Below, piece by piece: positions 16,419-25,935 of a DNA stretch of 64,000 nucleotides (position 1 is the stretch's first letter; every line of letters begins with the position of its first letter). The position numbers were made by a program, and so were the translations under genes. Source of the stretch: Pseudomonas sp. BSw22131 (GTDB lineage: Bacteria; Pseudomonadota; Gammaproteobacteria; Pseudomonadales; Pseudomonadaceae); NCBI RefSeq assembly GCF_026810445.1, contig NZ_CP113949.1:3782001-3846000 (forward strand), written 5' to 3'. The notes beneath the pieces are model-generated. The model worked only from the letters and a program-made list of their open reading frames with translations, searched no databases and had not been told where the DNA came from.

Positions 16419-17392
16419 GTACGTTCTGGAGTCTGTACGTTGCGGTGCTCACCCTGGGTACGATTTTTTGCCTGGCCTGGCTGTTGCTGGCGACCCGCAA
16501 AGGCCAGCGCGCCGACGTGACCGAAGAAACGGTCGGTCACTCTTTCGACGGCATCGAGGAGTACGACAACCCGCTGCCCAAATGGTGGTTCATGCTGTTC
16601 ATCGGCACCCTCGTTTTCGCCGTGGGTTACCTGGCGCTCTATCCCGGTCTCGGCAACTGGAAGGGCCTGTTACCGGATTACGACTACGCCGATAACGACA
16701 AAAAGGTAGCGTTTTCCGATGGCCAGCAAGGCTGGACCGGCGTGCACGAATGGGAGAAGGAAATGGCCCGTTCAAACGCACGATTCGGACCGATCTTCGC
16801 CAAATTCGCCGCAATGCCCATCGAAGCGGTCGCACGCGATCCGCAGGCCTTGAAAATGGGCGCTCGCCTGTTCGCGTCCAATTGCTCGGTGTGCCACGGC
16901 TCGGATGCCAAAGGCGCTTATGGTTTCCCTGACCTGACCGACGCTGAATGGCGCTGGGGTGGCGCGCCAGAAACCATCAAGGCCTCGATCATGGGCGGCC
17001 GCCACGCTGTCATGCCGGCGTGGCTTGAGGTGATTCAGGAACAAGGCGTGAAGGACGTATCGGCTTATGTCCTGACGCTGATGGACGGCCGCAAACTCCC
17101 CGCAGACGCCAACGTCGATCTTGCCAATGGCCAGAAAATTTTTGCCACCACTTGCGTGGCTTGCCATGGCCCGGAAGGCAAAGGCAACCCGGCGATGGGC
17201 GCGCCTGACCTGACGCATCCCGCAGCGTTCATCTACGGCTCAAGTTTTGCTCAACTCCAGCAAACCATCCGCTATGGCCGCCAGGGCCAAATGCCTGCGC
17301 AGCAGGAGTTGCAGGGCAACGACAGGGTTCACATCCTGGCGGCGTACGTTTACAGCTTGTCGCACGGAGAGCAGAAGCAGCAGCCCCAGTGA
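16415..17392 (+). CDS. ccoP: Cytochrome cbb3 oxidase subunit III (di-heme c)
   Basis: The 325-residue protein has two N-terminal membrane helices ([20 protein letters not shown] and [19 protein letters not shown]). Two cytochrome c domains follow, with heme motifs [16 protein letters not shown] (about residue 155) and [20 protein letters not shown] (about 245). It accepts electrons from soluble c-type cytochromes and relays them to CcoO. The second transmembrane segment and the WWFM motif are typical of the long form of CcoP found in Pseudomonas. It overlaps ccoQ by four bases and ends the structural operon; 46 bp separate it from ccoG. Confidence 0.97.
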   Translation: MSTFWSLYVAVLTLGTIFCLAWLLLATRKGQRADVTEETVGHSFDGIEEYDNPLPKWWFMLFIGTLVFAVGYLALYPGLGNWKGLLPDYDYADNDKKVAFSDGQQGWTGVHEWEKEMARSNARFGPIFAKFAAMPIEAVARDPQALKMGARLFASNCSVCHGSDAKGAYGFPDLTDAEWRWGGAPETIKASIMGGRHAVMPAWLEVIQEQGVKDVSAYVLTLMDGRKLPADANVDLANGQKIFATTCVACHGPEGKGNPAMGAPDLTHPAAFIYGSSFAQLQQTIRYGRQGQMPAQQELQGNDRVHILAAYVYSLSHGEQKQQPQ

Positions 17393-17438
17393 TCGGGCCG
17401 AACCACAAAAACCAACGCCACCGCCGTGAGATGCACCG

Positions 17439-18854
17439 ATGAGCGACCAGATCCCGGTACACAACGTCACACCGCAGGCTAAAACAGACGATGACCGGGT
17501 CGACCTCTACGCGTCGCGGGAGAAGATCTACACCCGCGCGTTCACCGGCATTTTTCGCACACTGCGCATGGGCGGTGGCACACTGTTGCTGCTGCTGTAT
17601 TTCGGCACTGTCTGGCTCAACCGGGGCGGACATCAGGCAGTCTGGTGGAACCTGCCGGAGCGAAAGTTCTACATTTTCGGCGCAACGTTCTGGCCTCAGG
17701 ACTTCATCCTGTTGTCCGGCATCCTGATCGTCAGCGCCTTCGGGTTGTTCTTCATCACAGTCTTCGCCGGTCGTGTCTGGTGCGGCTATACCTGCCCGCA
17801 AAGCGTCTGGACATGGATTTTCATGTGGTGCGAGCAAGTCACCGAAGGCGACCGTAATCAGCGCATCAAGCTCGACAAACTGCCGATGAGCGCCAACAAA
17901 TTCGTGCGCAAACTGGCCAAGCACAGCCTTTGGCTGATCATCGGATTCGTCACCGGGCTGACCTTCGTCGGCTACTTCTCCCCCATACGCGAACTGGTCG
18001 TCGAATTCTTCACCGGCCAGGCCGATGGCTGGGCGTACTTCTGGATCGGCTTTTTCACCCTGGCAACTTATGCAAATGCTGGCTGGCTGCGCGAACAGGT
18101 GTGCATCTATATGTGCCCGTATGCGCGCTTCCAGAGCGTGATGTTCGACAAGGACACGCTGATCGTCTCCTACGACCCACGCAGAGGCGAGACACGCGGC
18201 CCTCGCAAAAAGGACCTGGACTACAAAGCGCACGGGCTGGGCGACTGCATCGACTGCACGCTGTGCGTACAAGTCTGCCCGACCGGGATCGACATCCGCG
18301 ACGGCCTGCAAATCGAGTGCATCGGCTGCGCGGCCTGCATCGATGCCTGCGACGCGGTCATGGACAAAATGGAATATCCACGGGGCTTGATCAGTTACAC
18401 CACCGAGCACACCCTTTCCGGGCAGATCACGCATAAACTGCGCCCGCGCCTGATCGGCTATGCAGTTGTGCTGCTATTGATGTCGGGCTTGCTGGTCGGG
18501 GCGTTTTTGATGCGCTCGCTGGTAGGGTTCGACGTCAGCAAAGACCGCGTGCTGTACCGCGAGAACGCCCAGGGGCGGATCGAAAACGTCTACAGCCTGA
18601 AAATCATGAACAAGGACCAGGTTGATCACACTTATTTGCTGGAGGCCAGCGGGCTGCCTGACATGGCGCTTCAAGGCCGACGTGAGATCAAAGTGGCGGC
18701 TGGCGAAATTATCGCGCAACCGGTGCAATTGTCGGTCGCGCCGGAGCAACTGCCGTCGAGTACCAATGAGGTGACATTCATGCTCAGGGACACCGATGAC
18801 AGCAGTACACACATCCAGGCCAAAAGCCGATTCATCGGCCCACAAGTACGTTGA
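17439..18854 (+). CDS. ccoG: cbb3 oxidase assembly protein CcoG (FixG/RdxA), Cu reductase-type ferredoxin
   Basis: The 471-residue inner-membrane protein has about five helices and the conserved WCGYTCPQSVWTWIFMWCE segment. Its bis-[4Fe-4S] ferredoxin domain (about 265-310) contains CIDCTLCVQVCP and CIGCAACIDACD. An Ig-like FixG C-terminal domain fills the last 120 residues. In characterised systems CcoG reduces copper for delivery to the Cu-B site of CcoN. It starts the accessory cluster ccoGHIS directly downstream of ccoNOQP, the standard order in Pseudomonas and Rhodobacter. Confidence 0.95.
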   Translation: MSDQIPVHNVTPQAKTDDDRVDLYASREKIYTRAFTGIFRTLRMGGGTLLLLLYFGTVWLNRGGHQAVWWNLPERKFYIFGATFWPQDFILLSGILIVSAFGLFFITVFAGRVWCGYTCPQSVWTWIFMWCEQVTEGDRNQRIKLDKLPMSANKFVRKLAKHSLWLIIGFVTGLTFVGYFSPIRELVVEFFTGQADGWAYFWIGFFTLATYANAGWLREQVCIYMCPYARFQSVMFDKDTLIVSYDPRRGETRGPRKKDLDYKAHGLGDCIDCTLCVQVCPTGIDIRDGLQIECIGCAACIDACDAVMDKMEYPRGLISYTTEHTLSGQITHKLRPRLIGYAVVLLLMSGLLVGAFLMRSLVGFDVSKDRVLYRENAQGRIENVYSLKIMNKDQVDHTYLLEASGLPDMALQGRREIKVAAGEIIAQPVQLSVAPEQLPSSTNEVTFMLRDTDDSSTHIQAKSRFIGPQVR

Positions 18855-18880
18855 GTCACCCGTACCGAGAGAACACGGAC

Positions 18881-19420
18881 ATGCCCGCAGCGATCGCCTC
18901 AAGCCCCTGGTACAGACACCTCTGGCCGTGGATCATCATTGGCATTCTCGCCTGCTCGGTCACGCTGACCCTGGCGATGGTGACCATTGCGGTCAAAAAC
19001 CCTGACAACCTGGTCAACGACAACTATTACGAAGCAGGCAAAGGTATTAACCGCTCGCTAGACCGCGAACGGCTGGCGCAGGTATTGAAACTGCGCGCGG
19101 CGGTGCATCTGGATGACATCACCGGCGAAGTGGATCTGCGCCTGAGCGGCAACACCCAGCCGCAAACGCTCGAGCTGAACCTGATCTCACCGACCCAGCC
19201 CGAGAAAGACCGGCGCATCCTGCTGACCCGCAGCGAATCGCAAACGGACCGCTACGTGGGCCAACTCAACGACAAGGTGCAAGGCCGACGGTTTGTCGAA
19301 CTGCTGGGCGTCGAGAACGGCAAGACGTGGCGGATGTTTGAGGAGGAAGCGGTCAGTCACGACCACGATCTGGTGTTGGGCGACGAGCCGCTCCAGGGTG
19401 CCGAAGATTTGAAGCGGTAA
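18881..19420 (+). CDS. ccoH: cbb3 oxidase assembly protein CcoH (FixH)
   Basis: The start is set at the ATG at 18881 (179 residues), since the upstream frame back to a TTG at 18851 lacks family resemblance. One N-terminal membrane helix (HLWPWIIIGILACSVTLTLA) precedes a periplasmic FixH domain with the conserved NPDNLVNDNYYEAGKGIN. CcoH associates with the oxidase and is needed for a stable complex. Its TAA overlaps the ATG of ccoI (TAATG), so the two are translationally coupled. Confidence 0.9.
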   Translation: MPAAIASSPWYRHLWPWIIIGILACSVTLTLAMVTIAVKNPDNLVNDNYYEAGKGINRSLDRERLAQVLKLRAAVHLDDITGEVDLRLSGNTQPQTLELNLISPTQPEKDRRILLTRSESQTDRYVGQLNDKVQGRRFVELLGVENGKTWRMFEEEAVSHDHDLVLGDEPLQGAEDLKR

Positions 19421-21930
19421 TGAACGAACACCTGACCACGCGTTTAGCGCCCACGCTCTGCTATCACTGCACGCTGCCCGTGCCATCCGGCAGCCGCTTC
19501 ACTGCGTCGATTCTCGGTGAAGACCGCGAGCTGTGTTGCCCCGGATGCCAGGCAGTCGCGCAGGCGATAGTCGCTGGCGGCCTGGAAAGTTACTACCGGC
19601 ATCGCAGCGAAGCCTCGCCCAACCCCGACACCCTTCCTGCTCAACTCATGGATGAACTCAAGCTTTACGACCGCCCGGACGTACAAGCGCCGTTCGTGCG
19701 CCATGATCAGGCGTTTGCCGATACCACGCTGATGCTTGAGGGCATCAGTTGCGCGGCCTGTGGTTGGCTGATCGAGGGGCATTTACGCGCTCTGCCGGGT
19801 GTCGCCGAAGCACGCCTGAACCTGTCCACTCATCGTTTGCATGTGCGCTGGGCGCATGCCGATTTGCCGCTGAGCGCGCTGCTCGGCGAACTGCGCCGCA
19901 TCGGTTATGCCGCTTACCCGTACCACCCCGACAAGGCTGCCGAAAAACTGGCCCGGGACAATCGACTGGCGCTTCGGCAATTGGGAGTCGCCGGGCTTTT
20001 GTGGTTTCAGGTGATGATGGCAACCATGGCGACCTGGCCGGAGTTCAACATCGACCTCAGCCCGCAACTGCACATCATCCTGCGCTGGGTAGCGATGTTT
20101 CTGACGACACCCATCGTGTTCTACAGCTGTGCACCTTTATTCAAAGGGGCACTGCGCGACCTGCGCACCCGTCACCTGACGATGGATGTTTCGGTATCGC
20201 TGGCCATTGGCGCGGCCTATGTTGCGGGGATCTGGACCGCCATGAGCGGCGAAGGCGAATTGTATTTCGACGCTGTCGGCATGTTTGCGTTGTTCCTGCT
20301 TGCCGGTCGCTACCTCGAACGACGCGCCCGCGAACGCACCGCTGCCGCCACCGCTCAACTGATCAATCTGCTGCCCGCGTCGTGCCTGAGACTCAGTGCT
20401 GATGGCAGCACCGAGCGCATCCTGCTTGCGCAGTTGAGCCTCGGTGATCGGGTATTGGTGCAGCCGGGCGCGGTGGTGCCAGCAGACGGCAAGATCGTCG
20501 ACGGACAATCCAGCGTCGACGAATCGCTGCTGACCGGGGAATACCTGCCGCATACGCGCCACGTCGGAGACACAGTGACGGCCGGCACTTTGAACGTTGA
20601 AGCTGCCCTCATCATCGAGGTGACCGCGCTGGGCCACGACACCCGGCTCTCGGGCATTGTGCGGCTGCTTGACCGCGCCCAATCGGAAAAACCCCGGCTG
20701 GCAGAAATCGCTGATCGCGCTGCGCAGTGGTTTTTGCTGGCGTCGTTGATTTTCGCGGTCGTTATCGGTGCGCTGTGGTGGCAACTGGATTCCTCAAGGG
20801 CGTTCTGGATTGTCCTGGCCATGCTGGTCGCGACCTGCCCTTGCGCCTTGTCGCTGGCAACGCCCACTGCGCTGACGGCGGCAACCGGCACGCTGCACAA
20901 GCTCGGGCTGTTGCTGACACGCGGGCATGTGCTCGAAGGCCTGAACCAGATCGATACAGTGATTTTCGACAAGACCGGCACACTGACTGAAGGACGACTG
21001 ACGCTGCGCGCTATCCAGCCGCTGGCCGACGCCGACAGCGACACATGCCTGGCCCTTGCTGCTGCACTGGAAAGCCGTTCGGAACACCCGATTGCACGTG
21101 CTTTTGGACGGGCGCCGTACCCCGCTGACTGCGTGGTAAGCACGCCAGGCCTGGGGCTGGAAGGCCGGGCAGACGAGCGCATGTTGCGCATTGGCCAGCC
21201 CGCCTTCGTCTGCCAGCTCAGCGGTTGCCCGGTGCCGCCAATGCCTGACGAACCGGGGCAATGGCTGCTGCTGGGGGATGATCGGCAGGCGCTGGCGTGG
21301 CTGGTGCTTGACGACCGGCTGCGTGAAGACGCCGCCGCCCTGGTCAACGCCTGCAAAGCGCGCGGCTGGCGATTGCTGTTGTTATCAGGTGACAGCTCGC
21401 CGATGGTTGCCAGCGTCGCCGCCGAACTGGGGATCGAAGAGGTACGCGGCGGGTTGCGCCCGGATGACAAGCTGGAGATGCTGCAACAGTTGCGCGCTGA
21501 GGGTCGCAAGGTGTTGATGCTCGGCGACGGAGTCAATGACGTGCCGGTGATGGCCGCAGCCGATATCAGCATTGCCATGGGATCGGCCACTGACCTTGCG
21601 AAAACCAGCGCCGACGCAGTGCTGCTGTCCAACCGCCTGCAGGCGCTGGTCGAGGCATTCGGCCTGGCGCGAAGGACACGCCGCATCATCATTGAAAACC
21701 TGCTGTGGGCCGGGCTCTACAACGGCTTGATGCTGCCGTTTGCAGCGCTCGGCTGGATCACACCGCTTTGGGCGGCAGTCGGGATGTCCGTCAGTTCGCT
21801 CACGGTGGTGCTCAATGCGCTGCGCCTGACCCACGCCAACGGCACGCCAGTCGAGGCGTCCCGCCAGAGCGCTGCCGACATGCATGCGCAACGTATTTCG
21901 GAGACTTCATGCCCGCGCTCTACATCATGA
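19420..21930 (+). CDS. ccoI: Copper-exporting P1B-type ATPase for cbb3 oxidase (CcoI/FixI/CopA2)
   Basis: The 836-residue P-type ATPase has a cysteine-rich N-terminal zone (CYHCTLPV, CCPGCQAVAQ) and a heavy-metal-associated domain with GISCAACGWLIEGHL. Eight membrane helices include the metal-translocation motif CPC (ATCPCALSLATP). The actuator motif is TGEYLPH, the phosphorylation site is DKTGTLTEG, and the hinge is MLGDGVNDVPVM. It moves copper to the periplasmic side for oxidase maturation rather than for bulk detoxification, as the FixI-type N-terminus and position indicate. The 3' end overlaps ccoS by 22 bases. Confidence 0.96.
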   Translation: MNEHLTTRLAPTLCYHCTLPVPSGSRFTASILGEDRELCCPGCQAVAQAIVAGGLESYYRHRSEASPNPDTLPAQLMDELKLYDRPDVQAPFVRHDQAFADTTLMLEGISCAACGWLIEGHLRALPGVAEARLNLSTHRLHVRWAHADLPLSALLGELRRIGYAAYPYHPDKAAEKLARDNRLALRQLGVAGLLWFQVMMATMATWPEFNIDLSPQLHIILRWVAMFLTTPIVFYSCAPLFKGALRDLRTRHLTMDVSVSLAIGAAYVAGIWTAMSGEGELYFDAVGMFALFLLAGRYLERRARERTAAATAQLINLLPASCLRLSADGSTERILLAQLSLGDRVLVQPGAVVPADGKIVDGQSSVDESLLTGEYLPHTRHVGDTVTAGTLNVEAALIIEVTALGHDTRLSGIVRLLDRAQSEKPRLAEIADRAAQWFLLASLIFAVVIGALWWQLDSSRAFWIVLAMLVATCPCALSLATPTALTAATGTLHKLGLLLTRGHVLEGLNQIDTVIFDKTGTLTEGRLTLRAIQPLADADSDTCLALAAALESRSEHPIARAFGRAPYPADCVVSTPGLGLEGRADERMLRIGQPAFVCQLSGCPVPPMPDEPGQWLLLGDDRQALAWLVLDDRLREDAAALVNACKARGWRLLLLSGDSSPMVASVAAELGIEEVRGGLRPDDKLEMLQQLRAEGRKVLMLGDGVNDVPVMAAADISIAMGSATDLAKTSADAVLLSNRLQALVEAFGLARRTRRIIIENLLWAGLYNGLMLPFAALGWITPLWAAVGMSVSSLTVVLNALRLTHANGTPVEASRQSAADMHAQRISETSCPRSTS

Positions 21931-22127
21931 TTCCGGTCGCGCTGCTGATCGTCGGGGTCGCCATCTACATCTACTTCTGGGCGGTGGACAGCGGGCAGTA
22001 CGACGACCTCGACAGCCCGGCGCACAGCATTCTGTTCGACGATCAGGACCCCAATCATCAGGCAGGCGTGGATGAGGCGTCAGGCAAGGTCAGAACGTCT
22101 GCACAGGAGAAACCACCCCATGAGTGA
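21909..22127 (+). CDS. ccoS: cbb3 oxidase maturation protein CcoS (FixS)
   Basis: A 72-residue protein with one membrane helix (IMIPVALLIVGVAIYIYFWAV). It carries the family signature FFWAVxSGQ(Y/F)DDLDxP, here FWAVDSGQYDDLDSPAHSI. CcoS is required for heme and copper incorporation into the oxidase. The start lies inside the end of ccoI, and the stop overlaps the start of the SafE-like gene by eight bases, so the block from ccoH to the latter is a tightly packed operon. Confidence 0.94.
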   Translation: MPALYIMIPVALLIVGVAIYIYFWAVDSGQYDDLDSPAHSILFDDQDPNHQAGVDEASGKVRTSAQEKPPHE

Positions 22128-22803
22128 TTTGCTGCCCATGCTCGCCTCCGCGGTGATCCTCGGCCTGCTCGGGGGCGGCCACTGCCTGGGGATGTGCGGG
22201 GGATTGATGGGAGCGCTGACGCTGGCCATTCCCAAAGAGCAACGCAGCCGACGGTTTCGGCTGCTGCTGGCTTACAACGTCGGCCGCATCGTCAGCTACG
22301 CCTTGGCAGGGCTGGTAATCGGCCTGGCAGGCTGGGCAGTCGCCAACAGTCCGGGGGCGATGTTCATGCGGGTGCTCGCCGGGCTGCTGCTGATCACCAT
22401 GGGGCTGTACCTGGCGGGTTGGTGGAGCGGCCTTACTCGACTGGAAAGTCTGGGCCGGGGTTTATGGCGCTACATTCAGCCGGTCGCCAGCCGACTGCTG
22501 CCGGTGTCCAGCCTGCCCCGCGCCTTATTGCTGGGCGCACTGTGGGGCTGGCTGCCCTGCGGCCTGGTTTACAGCACGTTGTTGTGGTCAGCCAGCCAGG
22601 GAGATGCGCTGCACAGTGCTGTGCTGATGCTCGCGTTCGGGCTCGGCACCTGGCCGGTGTTGCTCGCAACCGGGCTCGCGGCTGAGCGTACCACTGCGCT
22701 GTTGCGCAAACGCGGCGTGCGGATGGCGGGCGGCATTCTGGTGATCGCTTTTGGCCTCTGGACCTTACCGGGCCCGCACCAGCACTGGCTGATGGGGCAT
22801 TGA
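22120..22803 (+). CDS. Sulfite exporter TauE/SafE family membrane protein (cco-linked)
   Basis: The 227-residue protein has six hydrophobic segments. It begins with the conserved glycine-rich GLLGGGHCLGMCGGLMGAL, whose H-x3-C-x2-C-like arrangement suggests metal handling. AGRN-type LLAYNVGRIVSYALAGL and LPCGLVYSTLLW follow. It starts at 22120, nine bases after AGGAGA. Members located next to ccoGHIS are thought to help copper delivery or redox chemistry during oxidase assembly rather than sulfite export; that is inference from position. Note the two cysteine motifs, CxxxC near the start and PCG mid-protein, resembling DsbD/CcdA-like proteins. Confidence 0.85.
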   Translation: MSDLLPMLASAVILGLLGGGHCLGMCGGLMGALTLAIPKEQRSRRFRLLLAYNVGRIVSYALAGLVIGLAGWAVANSPGAMFMRVLAGLLLITMGLYLAGWWSGLTRLESLGRGLWRYIQPVASRLLPVSSLPRALLLGALWGWLPCGLVYSTLLWSASQGDALHSAVLMLAFGLGTWPVLLATGLAAERTTALLRKRGVRMAGGILVIAFGLWTLPGPHQHWLMGH

Positions 22804-22867
22804 CTCCGCGCCTGCCCGATACCGAGCGTCGCGCCGAAACCTGGCGAAGTGTCTTCCTGACCGACCA

Positions 22868-22881
22868 TTGACTCAGGTCAA
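22868..22881. promoter_or_regulatory. ANR/FNR binding site upstream of hemN
   Basis: TTGACTCAGGTCAA is a perfect inverted repeat differing from the FNR/ANR consensus TTGAT-N4-ATCAA at one symmetric position. It lies 61 bp before the hemN start, consistent with class II activation under low oxygen, and the anr gene itself is 1.5 kb downstream. Confidence 0.85.
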
Positions 22882-22942
22882 TGGCGACCACCATGCCGTT
22901 CCCTAAACTGGCGCCACCGCCAGACTTTTCGGGAACACACGC

Positions 22943-24325
22943 ATGCTCGACGACTTTCGTTGGGATTCTGACCTCGTCCGCCGCTATTCACTGACAGGGC
23001 CGCGCTATACGTCCTACCCCACCGCCGTGCAGTTTCATACGCAAATCGGCGCGTTCGACCTGCTGCATGCCATGCGCGAAAGCCGCAAGGCCCTGCGCCC
23101 ATTGTCGCTGTACGTGCACATCCCGTTCTGTGCCAACGTCTGCTATTACTGCGCCTGCAATAAAGTGATCACCAAGGATCGCGGCCGCGCGCAGTTGTAC
23201 CTGGAACGCCTTGAGCAAGAAGTCGACCTGCTCGCCTGTCACGTGGACCCAAGGCAAGTCGTCGAACAATTGCATCTCGGCGGAGGCACCCCGACCTTTC
23301 TTGGCCACGCCCAAATGCGACAGCTCATGGCCCACCTGCGCCGACGCTTCCACTTGCTCGATGACGACTCTGGCGATTACAGCATCGAAATCGACCCCCG
23401 CGAAGCCGACTGGTCGACCATGGGGATGCTGCGCGACCTGGGTTTCAATCGCGTCAGCCTTGGCGTGCAGGATCTTGATCCCGTGGTGCAACGGGCGATC
23501 AATCGGTTGCAGAGCCTGGACGAGACGCAGGCCATCGTCGACGCTGCACGCACCCTTCAATTTCGCTCGGTGAACATCGACCTGATCTACGGCCTGCCAA
23601 AGCAGACGCCCGAAGGTTTCGCCCGCACCCTCGACGACATCATCGCGCTACAGCCGGACCGGCTCTCGGTATTCAATTACGCGCACTTGCCCGAGCGCTT
23701 CATGCCTCAGCGCCGTATCGATCCCGCCGACCTGCCGGACGCGGAGCAAAAGCTTGAGATGTTCAGCCGCACACTGAATCAACTCAGCCAGGCCGGCTAT
23801 CGCTACATCGGGATGGACCACTTTGCCCTGCCCGACGATGAGCTGGCGATTGCCCAGGAAGACGCCACCCTGCAGCGCAATTTCCAGGGCTATTCGACCC
23901 ACGCTCACTGCGACCTGATCGGTCTGGGCGTTTCCGCCATCAGCCAGATCGGCGATCTCTACACGCAAAACAGCAACGACCTCACCGACTACCAAAACCT
24001 GCTGGCCAGCAGTCAACCGGCCACCCGGCGCGGGCTGCGATGCACCACTGATGACAGGCTGCGTCGGGCCATCATTCAGCGACTGATGTGCAACTTCAAC
24101 CTGAAATTCGCCCCAATAGAATCGGCCTTCAGCATCGTCTTTCAGGACTACTTCAGCGATATCTGGCTTCAATTGTTGACGATGGCCGAAGACGGGCTGC
24201 TCGACATCGACGCCGAAGGCATTCAGATCAAACCCGCTGGAAAACTGTTGATCAGGGCGATTTGTATGGTGTTCGACGCGCACCTGACGGTTAACAACCG
24301 TTATCGATTTTCCCAAGTGATCTAG
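22943..24325 (+). CDS. hemN: Oxygen-independent coproporphyrinogen III dehydrogenase
   Basis: The 460-residue radical SAM enzyme decarboxylates coproporphyrinogen III to protoporphyrinogen IX without oxygen. It supplies heme during microaerobic or anaerobic growth. The cluster motif is IPFCANVCYYCACN (CxxxCxxC, about residues 62-69), with the N-terminal YTSYPTAVQFH and the GGGTPTFL SAM-binding loop. Length and the C-terminal HemN domain separate it from the heme chaperone HemW, which is shorter. It is preceded by an ANR box, and its product meets the heme demand of the adjacent cbb3 oxidase. Confidence 0.96.
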   Translation: MLDDFRWDSDLVRRYSLTGPRYTSYPTAVQFHTQIGAFDLLHAMRESRKALRPLSLYVHIPFCANVCYYCACNKVITKDRGRAQLYLERLEQEVDLLACHVDPRQVVEQLHLGGGTPTFLGHAQMRQLMAHLRRRFHLLDDDSGDYSIEIDPREADWSTMGMLRDLGFNRVSLGVQDLDPVVQRAINRLQSLDETQAIVDAARTLQFRSVNIDLIYGLPKQTPEGFARTLDDIIALQPDRLSVFNYAHLPERFMPQRRIDPADLPDAEQKLEMFSRTLNQLSQAGYRYIGMDHFALPDDELAIAQEDATLQRNFQGYSTHAHCDLIGLGVSAISQIGDLYTQNSNDLTDYQNLLASSQPATRRGLRCTTDDRLRRAIIQRLMCNFNLKFAPIESAFSIVFQDYFSDIWLQLLTMAEDGLLDIDAEGIQIKPAGKLLIRAICMVFDAHLTVNNRYRFSQVI

Positions 24326-24444
24326 GAAACGGCGAGTGACCTTGCAGGAATCTTTTCCTCGCGAGGCAGGCTATTTCTGGTCTGGGGGTTAAACCGTGGG
24401 TTACCCTCACGACTTATGTGTGTTTTCTTACAAGGATTGACCTG

Positions 24445-25179
24445 ATGCCTGAGCCAGTAAAACTGCGCAGCCACACCCAGGCCCATTGCAAGGATTGCAG
24501 CCTGGCCCCGTTATGCCTCCCGCTTTCACTGAACCTGGAAGACATGGATGCACTCGACGACATCGTCAAACGCGGCCGGCCGTTGCGAAAAGGCGAATTC
24601 CTGTTTCGCCAGAACGACAGGTTCGATTCGGTGTACGCGGTACGCTCCGGCGCCCTTAGAACCTTCAGCCTGAGCGACAGTGGCCAGGAGCAGATCACCG
24701 GCTTTCATCTGCCCAGCGAACTGGTCGGCCTGTCTGGCATGGACGCCGAAGCGTACCCGGTCTCGGCACAAGCGCTCGAAACCACGTCCGTATGCGAGAT
24801 CCCTTTTGATCGCCTGGACGAGCTGTCCGTACAATTGCCGCAACTGCGTCGGCAACTGATGCGGGTCATGAGCCGGGAGATTCGCGACGATCAGCAAATG
24901 ATGCTGCTGCTGTCGAAAAAGACGGCGGATGAGCGTATCGCCACGTTTCTCGTCAACCTGTCCGCACGCTTCCGCGCTCGCGGATTTTCGGCCAACCAGT
25001 TCCGGTTGAGCATGTCGCGCAACGAAATCGGCAATTACCTGGGGCTGGCCGTCGAGACGGTTTCACGGGTATTTACGCGCTTTCAACAGAGCGAGTTGAT
25101 TGCCGCGGAAGGCAAGGAAATCCACATCATTGACCCCATTCAGCTGTGCGCGCTGGCGGGCGGCTCGCTGGAAAGCTGA
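24445..25179 (+). CDS. anr: Anaerobic regulator ANR (FNR family)
   Basis: The 244-residue CRP/FNR-type activator carries the oxygen-sensing [4Fe-4S] cysteines in [14 protein letters not shown] (three cysteines near residues 16-25) plus a fourth in TTSVCEIPF (about 116). A cyclic-nucleotide-like beta-roll, a dimer helix, and the helix-turn-helix [20 protein letters not shown] (about 191-210) follow. The E-SR pattern of the recognition helix predicts binding to TTGAT-N4-ATCAA. The start is the ATG at 24445, eight bases after AAGGA. It switches on low-oxygen genes including hemN next door. No ANR box is visible in its own upstream region. Confidence 0.95.
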   Translation: MPEPVKLRSHTQAHCKDCSLAPLCLPLSLNLEDMDALDDIVKRGRPLRKGEFLFRQNDRFDSVYAVRSGALRTFSLSDSGQEQITGFHLPSELVGLSGMDAEAYPVSAQALETTSVCEIPFDRLDELSVQLPQLRRQLMRVMSREIRDDQQMMLLLSKKTADERIATFLVNLSARFRARGFSANQFRLSMSRNEIGNYLGLAVETVSRVFTRFQQSELIAAEGKEIHIIDPIQLCALAGGSLES

Positions 25180-25245
25180 TGCGTGAGGGGTTCGGCAGGC
25201 TTAGACTAGCGGCTTTGGTTTACCTTCCTGCCCAGGATACTTTCG

Positions 25246-25794
25246 ATGATTTTCGATGAGTTCAGCTTCAAATCCCTGATCCGCCCGGTCGTGGACTTCC
25301 CTAAGCCCGGGGTGATATTTCGTGATATCACGCCGTTGTTTCAGTCGCCCAAAGCCCTTCGGCTGGTCATGGACAGCTTCGTGCAGCGCTACATCGACTC
25401 GGATTTCACCCACGTAGGTGCCATGGACGCGCGGGGCTTTCTGATCGGATCGGTCATCGCCTACGAACTCAATAAACCGCTGGTGCTGTTTCGCAAGCAA
25501 GGCAAGCTGCCCGCCGATGTGCTGGCCGAGGCCTATCAGACCGAATACGGCGAAGCGCTTCTGGAAGTGCATGCCGACAGTCTGTGCGATGGCGATTCAG
25601 TGGTGATGTTCGATGACTTGATCGCCACCGGCGGCACACTGATAGCCGCCGCCAACCTGATCCGCCGCATGGGTGCGAAGGTACACGAAGCCGCTGCCAT
25701 CATTGACCTGCCCGAGCTTGGCGGCTCGCAACGGCTTGAAGACATGTCGATCCCGACGTTCTGCCTGACACAGTTTGCGCTGACCGATCAGTGA
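25246..25794 (+). CDS. apt: Adenine phosphoribosyltransferase
   Basis: The 182-residue type I phosphoribosyltransferase converts adenine and PRPP to AMP in purine salvage. The PRPP-binding loop is [14 protein letters not shown] (about 120-133). The N-terminal [20 protein letters not shown] is typical of APT, and [11 protein letters not shown] contributes to substrate binding. It follows anr by 66 bp in the same direction, the usual Pseudomonas arrangement. An imperfect GC-rich hairpin and a REP element lie immediately downstream. Confidence 0.96.
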   Translation: MIFDEFSFKSLIRPVVDFPKPGVIFRDITPLFQSPKALRLVMDSFVQRYIDSDFTHVGAMDARGFLIGSVIAYELNKPLVLFRKQGKLPADVLAEAYQTEYGEALLEVHADSLCDGDSVVMFDDLIATGGTLIAAANLIRRMGAKVHEAAAIIDLPELGGSQRLEDMSIPTFCLTQFALTDQ

Positions 25795-25846
25795 CAAAAC
25801 CCCGCCTGTAGAGGCGGCTGTGTTGGCGCATCGCAGGCGCCATCAG

Positions 25847-25873
25847 CTGTAGGAGCGAATGTATTCGCGAGGC
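25847..25873. repeat. Single REP palindrome
   Basis: TGTAGGAGCGAATGTATTCGCGAGG belongs to the same REP family seen at 32626, 54506, 56428 and 62962. It lies between the convergent apt and FMN reductase genes. Confidence 0.75.
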
Positions 25874-25935
25874 GGCAGATCTGATTCAACCTTGACGTCG
25901 CTTCGCCAACAAGTTGGCTCAGATCTATCAGCCCT

